A stretch of 35,831 nt of DNA from Fermentimonas sp. (GTDB taxonomy: Bacteria > Bacteroidota > Bacteroidia > Bacteroidales > Dysgonomonadaceae), in assembly GCA_028683355.1 (NCBI GenBank), contig JAQUIZ010000012.1:1-35831 (forward strand). The letters are read 5' to 3'. The translations under genes were made by a program, and so were the position numbers. The notes under the pieces are model-generated. The model searched no databases. It was not told the origin of the DNA and worked only from the letters and a program-made list of their open reading frames with translations. Of the stretch, positions 15,066 to 22,593 are shown one piece after another. Positions within the stretch are counted from its first letter, which is position 1, and each line of letters begins with the position of its first letter.

Positions 15066-15116
15066 AATAACCCACGTTTCATTCCCACCATTCAAGGTGT
15101 AACAAAACATGGGCTA
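15066..15116 (-). terminator. terminator after 40-residue membrane gene
   Basis: Minus strand AGCCCATGTTT pairs with AAACGTGGGTT (two wobbles), with an inner CACC/GGTG stem, followed by the T-rich TTATTTTATG. Confidence 0.55.
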
Positions 15117-15135
15117 TAAATATGCAATCCAATAA

Positions 15136-15258
15136 CTAACTGTTGTTTCTTAAATATCTAATCAGTATCCAGATGAGCCATAATCCTCCAGTACAAAACA
15201 CCAGAATAAAATCAAGAAGTATACCCCAAGTGCTACGTCTCTTTGTTCCTCTACTCAT
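15136..15258 (-). CDS. very small membrane protein, 40 residues
   Basis: Begins MSRGTKRRSTWG, then one hydrophobic span (ILLDFILVFCTGGLWLIWIL), and ends IRYLRNNS. The start follows TTTTGAAAGGAGGAAAAAAT, a near-ideal ribosome site. The basic start and long span suggest a single-pass inner-membrane peptide. The TGGLWLIWIL part recalls small host and phage membrane proteins, but no function is known. A terminator follows. Confidence 0.6.
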   Translation of the reverse strand: MSRGTKRRSTWGILLDFILVFCTGGLWLIWILIRYLRNNS

Positions 15259-15297
15259 ATTTTTTCCTCCTTTCAAAATATATGAACATTATATCGG

Positions 15298-15498
15298 TTA
15301 ACGCCAAATTTTTCCAGTCACTTCGTCAACCAAAACTATACGACCCTCAATTCGGAATCCTGAAAGCTCACAAACATTGAAAATCGTATGTAGAAGCTTA
15401 TGAAAGTTTTCATCCTCACGGTCAATGTTTTTAATAGCCTGGTAAGCGGTTGGGTCGGGATATCCTTCGGCATTCCTCCTCAATTCTCTATCATTCAT
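15298..15498 (-). CDS. small hypothetical protein coupled to NrdD, 66 residues
   Basis: A soluble charged protein: MNDRELRRNAEGYPDPTAYQ, then helical DENFHKLLHTIFNVCELSGF, and a final beta strand pair IEGRIVLVDEVTGKIW. The start overlaps the NrdD stop by four bases (ATGA) and uses an AAAGGAGGTAGAACGCT site inside the end of nrdD, so it is translated with it. Similar small proteins are known in phages without function. Confidence 0.65.
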   Translation of the reverse strand: MNDRELRRNAEGYPDPTAYQAIKNIDREDENFHKLLHTIFNVCELSGFRIEGRIVLVDEVTGKIWR

Positions 15499-17501
15499 AG
15501 CGTTCTACCTCCTTTAATATAATGATAAATAGTGCCAAGCCCTTCAAGTTTTTTATCTCTAATTACCACTGTCGGAGCTTGCATAATATTTAGACTCTTA
15601 ACTAGCTCGGAATTATCTTCAGCCAGTATTTTTACAAACTCGATTCCGGCATCATTCAGAATCTTTTCAGCTTGTATACATTTTGGACAGGTTTTTGTGG
15701 TGATCAATTTAACGTTATCGCGAGCACTGTATACCTGTCGGTCTTCAAACTCCTGCGTCTTACCGTCGTTCCAGTTTTGGACCGGGCGATAATATCCAGT
15801 GATGCGGCTGTAGATCTCTGTCTTCTCACCACAATCCGGGCAAACGTCAACCTCACCATTCAAATATCCGTGATTCTTGCAGATAGAGTATGTTGGGGAC
15901 AAAGTGTAGTAAGGCAGTTTATAGTTCTCCGCAATCTTACGAACCAGATGAGCGGCTGCTCTCCAGTCAGGAAGCTTCTCCCCGAGGAAGGTATGAAACA
16001 CAGTACCGGACGTATACAAAACCTGAAGCTCGTCCTGAATGTCTAGAGCAGCAAAAATATCATCTGTATATCCAACCGGAAGGTGAGTGGAATTAGTATA
16101 GTAAGGAGTCCCGTTCTCATTAGCAGTTATAATATCCGGGTATTGTTTTTTATCAGACCTTGCAAAGCGATATGCAGTAGACTCAGCTGGGGTTGCTTCC
16201 AAGTTATAGAGATCCCCATAAAGCTCCTGATAATCACTTAAGCGTTCACGCATATGGTTGAGAACATCCTTAGCGAACTTCTGAACTTCGGGAGTAGACA
16301 AATCTTTTTGCAGCCACTCAGCATTCAGACCAGCTTCATTCATACCAACTAGACCAATAGTGGAGAAGTGATTGTCAAAAGTTCCTAAATATTGCTTAGT
16401 GTAGGGATATAGTCCGGCATCTAAAAGTTTAGTAATGAAAGTCCGCTTAATCTTAAGAGAGCGAGCTGAAATATCCATCAATCGGTCAAGTCGTCCGTAA
16501 AAGTCTGTTTCATCTTTAGACAGATAAGCAATTCTTGGCAGGTTAATAGTCACCACGCCAATTGAACCAGTAGATTCACCAGAGCCAAAGAATCCTCCGG
16601 ACTTCTTACGCAGCTCGCGAAGGTCGAGACGGAGTCGGCAACACATAGACCGGACATCACAGGGTTCCATATCTGAATTGATGTAATTGGAGAAATATGG
16701 GGTACCATACTTTGCGGTCATCTCAAACAGAAGTTTATTATTTTCGGTTTCACCCCAATCAAAATCCTTTGTAATAGAGTAGGTGGGGATAGGATATTGG
16801 AAACCCCTTCCATGGGCATCGCCTTCAATCATAATATCGATAAAGGCTTTATTAACCATATCCATTTCCTTTTGACAGTCGCCATAGGTGAAATTCATTT
16901 CCTTTCCACCAACAATGGCAGGGAGATTGGCCAGATCGTTTGGAACCGTCCAATCCAGAGTAATATTACAGAAAGGCGCTTGCGTCCCCCAGCGTGATGG
17001 CGTATTAAGCCCGAATACAAAAGACTGCACACACTGTTTGATTTCTTTTTGAGTTAAGTTGTCTATTTTAACGAATGGCGCTAAATAAGTATCGAAGGAT
17101 GAAAATGCCTGAGCTCCTGCCCATTCGTTCTGCATAATGCCGATAAAGTTAACCATTTGGTTACAAAGCGTTGATAAATGGCTTGCGGGAGTGGAAGTGA
17201 TTTTACCAACCACACCACCAAGTCCTTCCTGGATAAGTTGCTTCAAACTCCAACCGGCACAATAACCAGTTAACATGGACAAGTCATGTAAATGGATTGC
17301 GGCATTTCGATGAGCGACAGCAATCTCTTGGTCATAAACATTCGACAGCCAATAGTTAGCAGTGACAGCTCCGGAATTAGATAGAATAAGACCTCCAACC
17401 GAGTAACTTACTGTGGAATTCTCCTTTACACGCCAATCATTAACTTGTATATAGTCGTCGATTAGCTCTTTATAATTTAAAATAAACTCATTATTTATCA
17501 T
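15495..17501 (-). CDS. nrdD: anaerobic ribonucleotide reductase, class III, with C-terminal glutaredoxin-like domain
   Basis: A 668-residue glycyl-radical enzyme that reduces ribonucleotides to deoxyribonucleotides. Recognised parts: IHLHDLSMLTGYCAGWSL, FGLNTPSRWGTQAPFCN, GDAHGRGFQYPIPTYS, the zinc cysteines CKNHGY ... CPDCG, and the radical site SRITGYYRP with Gly569. The usual N-terminal ATP-cone is absent, so overall activity control by ATP/dATP is probably lost. Residues about 597-668 form a thioredoxin-fold domain with CPKC (605-608), then APTVVIRDKKLEGLG, like NrdH or glutaredoxin; it may supply electrons from within. The activase gene nrdG lies 39 bases upstream. The start has a weak AAAGGAA site. 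Class III only implies an anaerobic host. Confidence 0.93.
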   Translation of the reverse strand: MINNEFILNYKELIDDYIQVNDWRVKENSTVSYSVGGLILSNSGAVTANYWLSNVYDQEIAVAHRNAAIHLHDLSMLTGYCAGWSLKQLIQEGLGGVVGKITSTPASHLSTLCNQMVNFIGIMQNEWAGAQAFSSFDTYLAPFVKIDNLTQKEIKQCVQSFVFGLNTPSRWGTQAPFCNITLDWTVPNDLANLPAIVGGKEMNFTYGDCQKEMDMVNKAFIDIMIEGDAHGRGFQYPIPTYSITKDFDWGETENNKLLFEMTAKYGTPYFSNYINSDMEPCDVRSMCCRLRLDLRELRKKSGGFFGSGESTGSIGVVTINLPRIAYLSKDETDFYGRLDRLMDISARSLKIKRTFITKLLDAGLYPYTKQYLGTFDNHFSTIGLVGMNEAGLNAEWLQKDLSTPEVQKFAKDVLNHMRERLSDYQELYGDLYNLEATPAESTAYRFARSDKKQYPDIITANENGTPYYTNSTHLPVGYTDDIFAALDIQDELQVLYTSGTVFHTFLGEKLPDWRAAAHLVRKIAENYKLPYYTLSPTYSICKNHGYLNGEVDVCPDCGEKTEIYSRITGYYRPVQNWNDGKTQEFEDRQVYSARDNVKLITTKTCPKCIQAEKILNDAGIEFVKILAEDNSELVKSLNIMQAPTVVIRDKKLEGLGTIYHYIKGGRTL

Positions 17502-17540
17502 ATTGGGTCAATGTTCCTTTCTTCAATCCAATAGTTGGTA

Positions 17541-17990
17541 TCATTCACAAACTAATCTATCCTCCTTTATATTAATGATTCTTTGATTACTACTGCCGTA
17601 CATTTTTCCGGCAACCATTTTATCCTGTTCGAATTTTCCATCAACGATATAGTCGGCCATTTGCGCAAGCTTGGTATTTTTTATTTTCTCATAGTCAAAT
17701 CCAGTGTAAATCCATATATCTAGATTCTCAGGAAGAAGGTTTAAGAGGGAGACGCATTCCTCTTGTTGAAAGAACGGATCTCCCCCTGATAAAGTAATAC
17801 CATCAATATATTTATGTCTTTTAATGTCTTTTACTAGCTCTTCTGGAGTAATCTCTTCTCCTCTATTAAAGTCCCATGTTTCTGGATTTTGGCAACCAAT
17901 ACAATGATGAGTACATCCTTGGCAGAATATAACGTAACGGACACCATAACCATTAACTAGCGAACAAGATAAGATTCCAGCTATTCGCAT
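17541..17990 (-). CDS. nrdG: anaerobic RNR activating protein (radical SAM)
   Basis: A 149-residue radical-SAM activase that puts the glycyl radical on NrdD. The iron-sulfur motif is CTHHCIGC (C-x3-C-x2-C) in FCQGCTHHCIGCQNPETW; GITLSGGDPFF supplies the SAM-binding GGD/E motif; IWIYTGFDYE follows as in the family. I start at the ATG at 17990, seven bases after TAGGAGC; the frame from 18014 overlaps the upstream gene and lacks a site. It lies directly before nrdD in the same transcript. Confidence 0.93.
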   Translation of the reverse strand: MRIAGILSCSLVNGYGVRYVIFCQGCTHHCIGCQNPETWDFNRGEEITPEELVKDIKRHKYIDGITLSGGDPFFQQEECVSLLNLLPENLDIWIYTGFDYEKIKNTKLAQMADYIVDGKFEQDKMVAGKMYGSSNQRIINIKEDRLVCE

Positions 17991-18001
17991 AGTAACAGCT
18001 C

Positions 18002-18160
18002 CTATGTAATCCAATTCTCCTTGGCGAAGAACAGAGGGACCCCGAGCATTAAAGCAAATATAAAAAAGGTGCCATCCCGATCAATCAGAATAGGCACCAC
18101 ACCAATTAAAATAAGTACAAGCGAATAGATTTTATTTTTTATTAATTCTCGTCTCCACAT
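18002..18160 (-). CDS. small membrane protein, 52 residues
   Basis: A short gene overlapping the end of the upstream gene (18142-18474) by 19 bases. It begins MWRRELIKNKIYSLVLILIG and ends PLFFAKENWIT, with two hydrophobic spans separated by the charged turn LIDRDG. The ATG at 18160 lies 12 bases before nrdG's likely start when the gene ends. I recall close relatives as small membrane proteins of Firmicutes phages and plasmids. A hairpin with T-run inside it (18062-18098) encodes the turn and second span, so I do not call it a terminator. Confidence 0.62.
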   Translation of the reverse strand: MWRRELIKNKIYSLVLILIGVVPILIDRDGTFFIFALMLGVPLFFAKENWIT

Positions 18161-18474
18161 TTTGTCCGCCCTTCTGCTTCTTCGATAGTCAGAGCTTTCA
18201 ATAAAAACAAATAATTTATATGATCAGTAATTTTCTCATCCCACATCGCTTCGGAATACAATTGACCAGAGCGACACATATCATAGATACTAACAGTATG
18301 CTTAGCCAACATACCTGCTAGAGCATTAATCGGTGTTGTCATTTGGAGCCCAGCTGCTACTTTGAAGTTATACAAACGATCCACGGTGGAGTATTCCTTA
18401 GCCTTAGTGATAAGAATATCAGTACATCGTTTGTATTGGTTTTCAATAATAGAGTTAAATTGCTCAGTTTTCAT
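18142..18474 (-). CDS. conserved helical phage protein, possible MazG/DUF1599-like
   Basis: A 110-residue, mostly helical protein. The pattern ILITKAKEYSTVDRLYNFKV, then MLAKHTVSIYDMC, and MWDEKITDHINYLFLLKAL is known to me from phage genes in nucleotide-metabolism clusters. The K-x-x-E-Y and D-H-x-x-Y pairs recall all-alpha NTP pyrophosphatases of the MazG/DUF1599 type. The start follows AAAAGGAGGAGGACATTC, inside the end of the dCMP deaminase gene. Its operon position beside dCMP deaminase supports a nucleotide-pool role, for example removing an unwanted NTP. The activity is inferred. Confidence 0.6.
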   Translation of the reverse strand: MKTEQFNSIIENQYKRCTDILITKAKEYSTVDRLYNFKVAAGLQMTTPINALAGMLAKHTVSIYDMCRSGQLYSEAMWDEKITDHINYLFLLKALTIEEAEGRTKCGDEN

Positions 18475-18898
18475 GAATGTCCTCCTCCTTTTCTCCCGTA
18501 ACTACCTTTGAAATTCCAGAATTAATGATCATCTTTTCGCAAATTTTACATGGCTTAATTTGCTCTGCAGGTATCTTCTTTCCATTTTCAAATCCTACCA
18601 AGTATAGTGTAGAACCGATGATATCTCGTCTGGACGCGGATATAATAGCATTTTGCTCGGCGTGTACAGCTAGACAAGCTTCATATTTTTCACCATGAGG
18701 AATATTGTTTTCTTCTCTCCAGCATTTGCCAATATCACAACAGTTTGAAGAATTTCGAGGAGAACCGTTATAACCAGTAGCAATTATTTCGTCATTTTTG
18801 ACCAGTATGGCGCCGTATTGTCTGCGGAGGCATGTACTGCGTTTGGATACGGCTTCTGCAATTCCGAGATAGTAATCAATTTTAGATATTCGATTCAA
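18464..18898 (-). CDS. dCMP deaminase (ComEB-like)
   Basis: A 144-residue zinc deaminase that converts dCMP to dUMP. Zinc and catalytic residues are clear: HAEQN (His79, Glu81) and PCKICEKMI (Cys117, Cys120). GYNGSPRNSSNCCDIGKCW is the N-terminal GYNGxPxG-type motif, with extra cysteines and histidines as in phage enzymes that bind a second zinc. The start is a TTG at 18898: GGAGG stands seven bases before it and it overlaps the previous stop (TTGA). It feeds dUMP to the thymidylate-synthase-like neighbour. Confidence 0.92.
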   Translation of the reverse strand: MNRISKIDYYLGIAEAVSKRSTCLRRQYGAILVKNDEIIATGYNGSPRNSSNCCDIGKCWREENNIPHGEKYEACLAVHAEQNAIISASRRDIIGSTLYLVGFENGKKIPAEQIKPCKICEKMIINSGISKVVTGEKEEDIHEN

Positions 18899-19665
18899 AT
18901 CATTTCCTCCTTAATCCGATTACAGATAATGATTTCGCTCCACGGCAGTTCCACAATCCACTGACAAAATTCACACGACTCATCAAGCTTGTGGTTTTTT
19001 CTCATCGGGTAGATACCAGCAAGAACCTCGTAGTTCAACATGACAGTACGCTTCTGGTTGTAGGAAGGAGGGAGGAGTGAAATCATCTGCCACCAAATAT
19101 TTTTTTTCATTCGTACACAGGCCTCGTCGGACAAAGCGGTGTAGTTTAAATTAACATCTGTATTAGTCGTTAAGAACGCCATACGATGCATATTGAGATG
19201 TTTGATGATGTGGAGAAGAGCCGCTTCACTTTGTATGGTCAGATGTTCATGTGAGAAGTCATCTATGGTAAACTCCTTCGCATGAATCTTGTGCCTTGTG
19301 GAGCAGGAGTTAGCGACCGTACCTACTTTGTAGGTGTCAAACTCTTTCCACCAATACAGAGGTGCTGTAATATCAACATACACAGTAATCATTCTACGGA
19401 ATTTGGCGTGAACCGGACCACCCCTAACAAGCTTCATCATTAACTCGTAATCGTTCTTACCAATCTGGAAGGAGTGATCGTATGGATGCCCACAAGTAGA
19501 TTCACCAGGCGTTAGATAAGCGGAAGCACAATTGGAACAACCAATTCCATCATCGCCGCCCTTGCAAATACCGCTATCGGATTTATCCCAACTGTTCATC
19601 GGGTTTCGCATACCACGGATAGCCTGATCGAAACCCATAACTTCTGTTTTTTCAAGTAAGATCAT
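18895..19665 (-). CDS. ThyX-like putative flavin-dependent thymidylate synthase
   Basis: A 256-residue protein of a type widespread in Firmicutes phages. Recognised stretches: VMGFDQAIRGMRNPMNSWDK, VYVDITAPLYWWKEFDTYKV, NSCSTRHKIHAKEF, and SYNQKRTVMLNYEVLAGIY. The S-x-R-H-x-I-H-x-x-E segment may correspond to the RHR-x-x-S nucleotide-binding motif of ThyX, but it is not a clean match. The neighbourhood argues for it: dCMP deaminase supplies dUMP, and no other thymidylate synthase is present. The start follows GGAGGAGAACAACA inside the previous gene. If not ThyX, it is a conserved phage protein of unknown activity. Confidence 0.55.
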   Translation of the reverse strand: MILLEKTEVMGFDQAIRGMRNPMNSWDKSDSGICKGGDDGIGCSNCASAYLTPGESTCGHPYDHSFQIGKNDYELMMKLVRGGPVHAKFRRMITVYVDITAPLYWWKEFDTYKVGTVANSCSTRHKIHAKEFTIDDFSHEHLTIQSEAALLHIIKHLNMHRMAFLTTNTDVNLNYTALSDEACVRMKKNIWWQMISLLPPSYNQKRTVMLNYEVLAGIYPMRKNHKLDESCEFCQWIVELPWSEIIICNRIKEEMI

Positions 19666-20179
19666 TGTTGTTCTCCTCCAATTTAATTTTCATTAACGCT
19701 AAAATACCTTCAACGGCTAATCGAGAACTGTTATGTAGTCGAATATGCTCTTTATGTTCTTCGTACCACGGAAATATCTCATTCAAATCTCCTTTAGTCC
19801 AACTAAAAGACCACCAGTCACAAATCATTTCAAGAATATAATTGTAGGGCATCTCTATGAGAACTTCGCCCTCTTCTGGGTTATCATTAATAAGAACCCA
19901 ATATTGCCAATGATGAGGGTTTCGGTGGATATGAAGAAGCCAAGCCTTATTAAACTCTTGAGTGACAGAGTATGATCTATTTCCTCCATAGAAATATTTA
20001 TCATAAGCATCGTACTCGTCTTGTTCGGTTTTAGAGTTGTCGTGAGCAAATCCGATTTGATGTTCTAAATCGAACTCTTCTTGTTTTACTAATTCTGGTA
20101 AATTACTTTTAATCCATTCAAAACCTTGTTTAACGCTTAGTTTATGTGTGTGTAAATATTGATTATATTGATAACTCAT
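19652..20179 (-). CDS. DUF5662-like protein
   Basis: A 175-residue protein. It shows HQIGFAHDNSKTEQDEYDAY, then KYFYGGN, AWLLHIHRNPHHWQYWVL, and MICDWWSFSWTKGDLNEI with WYEEHKEH. These conserved His and Asp residues, in particular H-D-x-S-K and H-x-x-x-P-H-H-W-Q-Y, are those of DUF5662, which looks like an HD-domain relative and so could be a metal-dependent phosphohydrolase; no activity is known to me. The stop overlaps the next start. Its place in the nucleotide block suggests a nucleotide or signal-molecule substrate. Confidence 0.72.
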   Translation of the reverse strand: MSYQYNQYLHTHKLSVKQGFEWIKSNLPELVKQEEFDLEHQIGFAHDNSKTEQDEYDAYDKYFYGGNRSYSVTQEFNKAWLLHIHRNPHHWQYWVLINDNPEEGEVLIEMPYNYILEMICDWWSFSWTKGDLNEIFPWYEEHKEHIRLHNSSRLAVEGILALMKIKLEENNNDLT

Positions 20180-20838
20180 ATTTTCCGTTCCTTTCTTTCG
20201 TTGTACTCGACTTCGTCAATCTCATCCCAACCAACTTTAGCGTCTTTGAAAAACCTATTAATTTCGATTTTTTCACCATCAGGCTTAGCAGCATAAAATA
20301 TACCTTTAGTATCAAAGTCGCCGTTCTTTTTATCCGTCAGAAAGTCCTCGCAATAAACAGCCATGGTTTTCCCAGGATAATATGGCATTGTGATAGGAAA
20401 CATCTCGTCAATAATTTTTGTTACCAGCCCCGAGCTAAAGGTATAATAGGGATTATTAACATCAACCCCGTAACATCTATCAATGTCCTTATATTTTACT
20501 GTCCCGTCGGCATAAACATATTTAAACAACGAACTCATTCGCGTACATTGGTATGAAGTATATTTATCATCACCAAAACGAGAAAGATCGTTCCATATAT
20601 CAGGAGTATCTTCGATCGGTGTCAGTGGTTTTCCATCGATGAGGCGATTCAAAATATGTTTAGTCATACTAATACTGAATCCACTATGACCGTCTCCCAT
20701 GAGCCTTTTATAAGCTTTCAAAGCACTCTCATAGCAGGCGCAGCCATAATCCCAATCGTCTTTTTTTACATCCGAAGCCTCTCGTTCACGTTTACAAGCG
20801 ATCTCTATTTCTTTTTTGGCCCAAGTTTGCATACTCAT
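20176..20838 (-). CDS. conserved phage protein of unknown function, 220 residues
   Basis: Starts MSMQTWAKKEIEIACKRERE after GAAAGGAGAAAAAACA; the six codons in front are only the ribosome site read in frame. Other marks: WDYGCACYESALKAYKRLM, GFSISMTKHILNRLIDGKPL, YTSYQCTRMSSLFKYVYADG, and MPYYPGKTMAVYCEDFLTD. I remember near relatives in many gut-phage genomes, always hypothetical. It is soluble, with no known catalytic motif. It overlaps DUF5662 by four bases and heads the nucleotide operon. Confidence 0.65.
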   Translation of the reverse strand: MSMQTWAKKEIEIACKREREASDVKKDDWDYGCACYESALKAYKRLMGDGHSGFSISMTKHILNRLIDGKPLTPIEDTPDIWNDLSRFGDDKYTSYQCTRMSSLFKYVYADGTVKYKDIDRCYGVDVNNPYYTFSSGLVTKIIDEMFPITMPYYPGKTMAVYCEDFLTDKKNGDFDTKGIFYAAKPDGEKIEINRFFKDAKVGWDEIDEVEYNERKERKI

Positions 20839-20860
20839 TGTTTTTTCTCCTTTCAAATAT

Positions 20861-20888
20861 AAAAAGAAAGAGCCGTTGTTAACGACTC
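20861..20888 (-). terminator. terminator after 65-residue membrane gene
   Basis: Minus strand GAGTCGTT-AAC-AACGGCTC followed by TTTCTTTTTAT. It overlaps the stop of the gene at 20887-21084. Same layout as those near 14550, 14822 and 35185, but with a changed, still paired stem. Confidence 0.8.
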
Positions 20889-21084
20889 AGTCTTTTTTGG
20901 ATTTATTAAATTTGGTTTTGATTTTTTCTTTAATGCTTTTGCGATTAGTTATAACATAGTTCCCTCCGATAAAAGCTGCATAAACAACCACCTTAAGTAA
21001 AATAATTTCCTTTCTGTATAATTGTTTAAATTCTTTCGTCGGTTCACTCACCATTGTTTTATAATCTGAAAACATTTTTATCAT
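20887..21084 (-). CDS. small membrane protein, 65 residues
   Basis: Starts MIKMFSDYKTMVSEPTKE at 21084, eight bases after AAAGGAGG. One hydrophobic span (IILLKVVVYAAFIGGNYVI) is followed by a strongly basic tail (NRKSIKEKIKTKFNKSKKD). It is a self-contained cassette: element copy 4 upstream, terminator at its stop. No family is recognised. The basic tail might contact DNA or the inner face of the membrane. Confidence 0.62.
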   Translation of the reverse strand: MIKMFSDYKTMVSEPTKEFKQLYRKEIILLKVVVYAAFIGGNYVITNRKSIKEKIKTKFNKSKKD

Positions 21085-21111
21085 TTTCATTTCCTCCTTT
21101 AATTTCTTTCT

Positions 21112-21138
21112 CATAATAGGAGGTGTTATTTTCGCGTA
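21112..21138 (-). promoter_or_regulatory. 27-bp element, copy 4
   Basis: Minus strand: TACGCGAAAATAACA, then CCTCC, ending TATTATG. CCTCCT in it can pair with the AAGGAGG ribosome site 20 bases downstream. Confidence 0.65.
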
Positions 21139-21261
21139 TTTTCACTATCTTTTTAACCTGTTCATCATAAAGTGCTTGTAATTATTCTTGTGAAAAAATC
21201 CAGATTCTTTCAACGACAATATATTTTTTACATTAATAATCAAATTAGGATCTCTCAGATC

Positions 21262-22488
21262 TCACCACTTAACATATTTAGTCTCATTAAAGTTCTTCTT
21301 CGCTTTAAGCGATTTACTAATAGCTAGGTCAATTCCACTCCGAGACTTCAAATGGTAATAGTACAAATCAGTGTAGGGAGTATTAAGTCTGTCGGTCCTA
21401 CCCGCCGCTTGTACCATCACTTTGTATGAATAATTTTGTGAGTAAAATATAACGGTGTCAGTCTCAACGCAATTCCATCCTTCACAACCGGCAGTATACT
21501 GCACAAGATAAACCCAACTTTTACCGTTTGGAATCGGTTCGTGTTTGTGACCGTTCCACTCAGCAACTTCCACACCATCTCCATATCCAAGGTTTCTGAG
21601 AATCTCCAATTCATAATCAAAGTTGTAAAATATGATTACTTTTGGATGCTTCTCAAATATCTCCAATACGGCTACTTGTCTGGATTCATCTGAGTTCACA
21701 ATTTTACGCCACACATAACAAAGACCACCAGCATTTGTGATGGGTTCGTTTTTATATGGGTCCCAGCGGTTCTTTGAGGCGTCCTTATACTTCGAAATAT
21801 CATAATCCACATAGACATCTTTATTATGTGATATGGTTTCTCGCTTAAAATCCATTGTCACGAGAATACTTCGTCGTAGTTTTAGCAGTCTACCGGTGTT
21901 AATATAACGGTCAATTTTTGGAAACTTAGTGAAACGACTATATATAACGTGTTCTCTTGAGAATTCAGTCCGGTTTTTGTAGAAACCATTAGCCACGAAG
22001 ACTGGAATATAATCCTGCCAAGTGTCACCAGGTGTAGCAGACAATAGAATCCAATCATTCTTTTTGGTTATTTTAAAGAACGACTTCACCCAAGCTCCGC
22101 TACCAATAACCCTTTGTTCATCAAATATAAAGAAAGCATCGGTAACTTCAACGTACTTCCCAATGTTATTCCAACTATCCACAACTACCTTGTGGTCGTG
22201 ATACAAATTTATTTCTGAATGAGTAGAAAGAAGGAAGGGCGAAAGCTCACCCTCCCATTCAAGCGTATCCCTCTTTCTAGCAGTCGTAATGATGTATAAG
22301 TCTTTAGGAGGATCGTCCATAGGAATATAATTACCACCCGTCAAGCTGCTGGGATCGCCTCCGTTTTGGAGATAATAATAAGACAGAGCGGTTAAACTCT
22401 TCCCGGAACCAACGCCTCCACAGAGAATGCATCCGTTTTTCATCTGTTCTACAGCTTTGATTTGGTAATCGAATAACGTAACGGACAT
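21262..22488 (-). CDS. SF2 DNA helicase (DEAD/SNF2-like)
   Basis: A 408-residue helicase. Motif Q/I: LFDYQIKAVEQMKNG then CGGVGSGKSLTAL (Walker A); motif II: FFIFDEQRVIG; motif III: LLSATPGDTWQDYIP; motif V/VI: YTAGCEGWNCVETDTVIF and VMVQAAGRTDRLNTP. Phage SF2 helicases of this size often work at the fork or in recombination. The DEXH box reads DEQR instead of the common DEAH/DECH. The start follows GAAAGGAGGTTAATGA. A 38-codon open stretch continues in the same frame after the TGA stop (see findings). Confidence 0.88.
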   Translation of the reverse strand: MSVTLFDYQIKAVEQMKNGCILCGGVGSGKSLTALSYYYLQNGGDPSSLTGGNYIPMDDPPKDLYIITTARKRDTLEWEGELSPFLLSTHSEINLYHDHKVVVDSWNNIGKYVEVTDAFFIFDEQRVIGSGAWVKSFFKITKKNDWILLSATPGDTWQDYIPVFVANGFYKNRTEFSREHVIYSRFTKFPKIDRYINTGRLLKLRRSILVTMDFKRETISHNKDVYVDYDISKYKDASKNRWDPYKNEPITNAGGLCYVWRKIVNSDESRQVAVLEIFEKHPKVIIFYNFDYELEILRNLGYGDGVEVAEWNGHKHEPIPNGKSWVYLVQYTAGCEGWNCVETDTVIFYSQNYSYKVMVQAAGRTDRLNTPYTDLYYYHLKSRSGIDLAISKSLKAKKNFNETKYVKW

Positions 22489-22491
22489 TCA

Positions 22492-22593
22492 TTAACCTCC
22501 TTTCAAATATAAAGTAGGGCTGTCTCCTCTAGCCTTAGGACATTTATCATGCTGGCAATAGCAGGCACCCCACAATAAAATTGGACGACCCAC
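22492..22593 (-). CDS. candidate cysteine-rich 33-residue peptide
   Basis: A short frame between the Bro-N gene and the helicase. GTG at 22593 follows the previous TAG directly, allowing re-initiation. It reads GRPILLWGACYCQHDKCPKA and ends PTLYLKGG, where the last codons are the helicase ribosome site. Three cysteines in C-x-C-x4-C plus a His could bind a metal. No separate ribosome site is visible, so it may be chance. Confidence 0.35.
   Translation of the reverse strand: MGRPILLWGACYCQHDKCPKARGDSPTLYLKGG

Noticed and set aside
18062-18098. GGTGCC/GGCACC hairpin with T-run as a terminator
   Set aside because: It lies in the middle of a credible 52-codon membrane-protein gene and before nrdG/nrdD, which need the transcript to continue; the stem is only six pairs.
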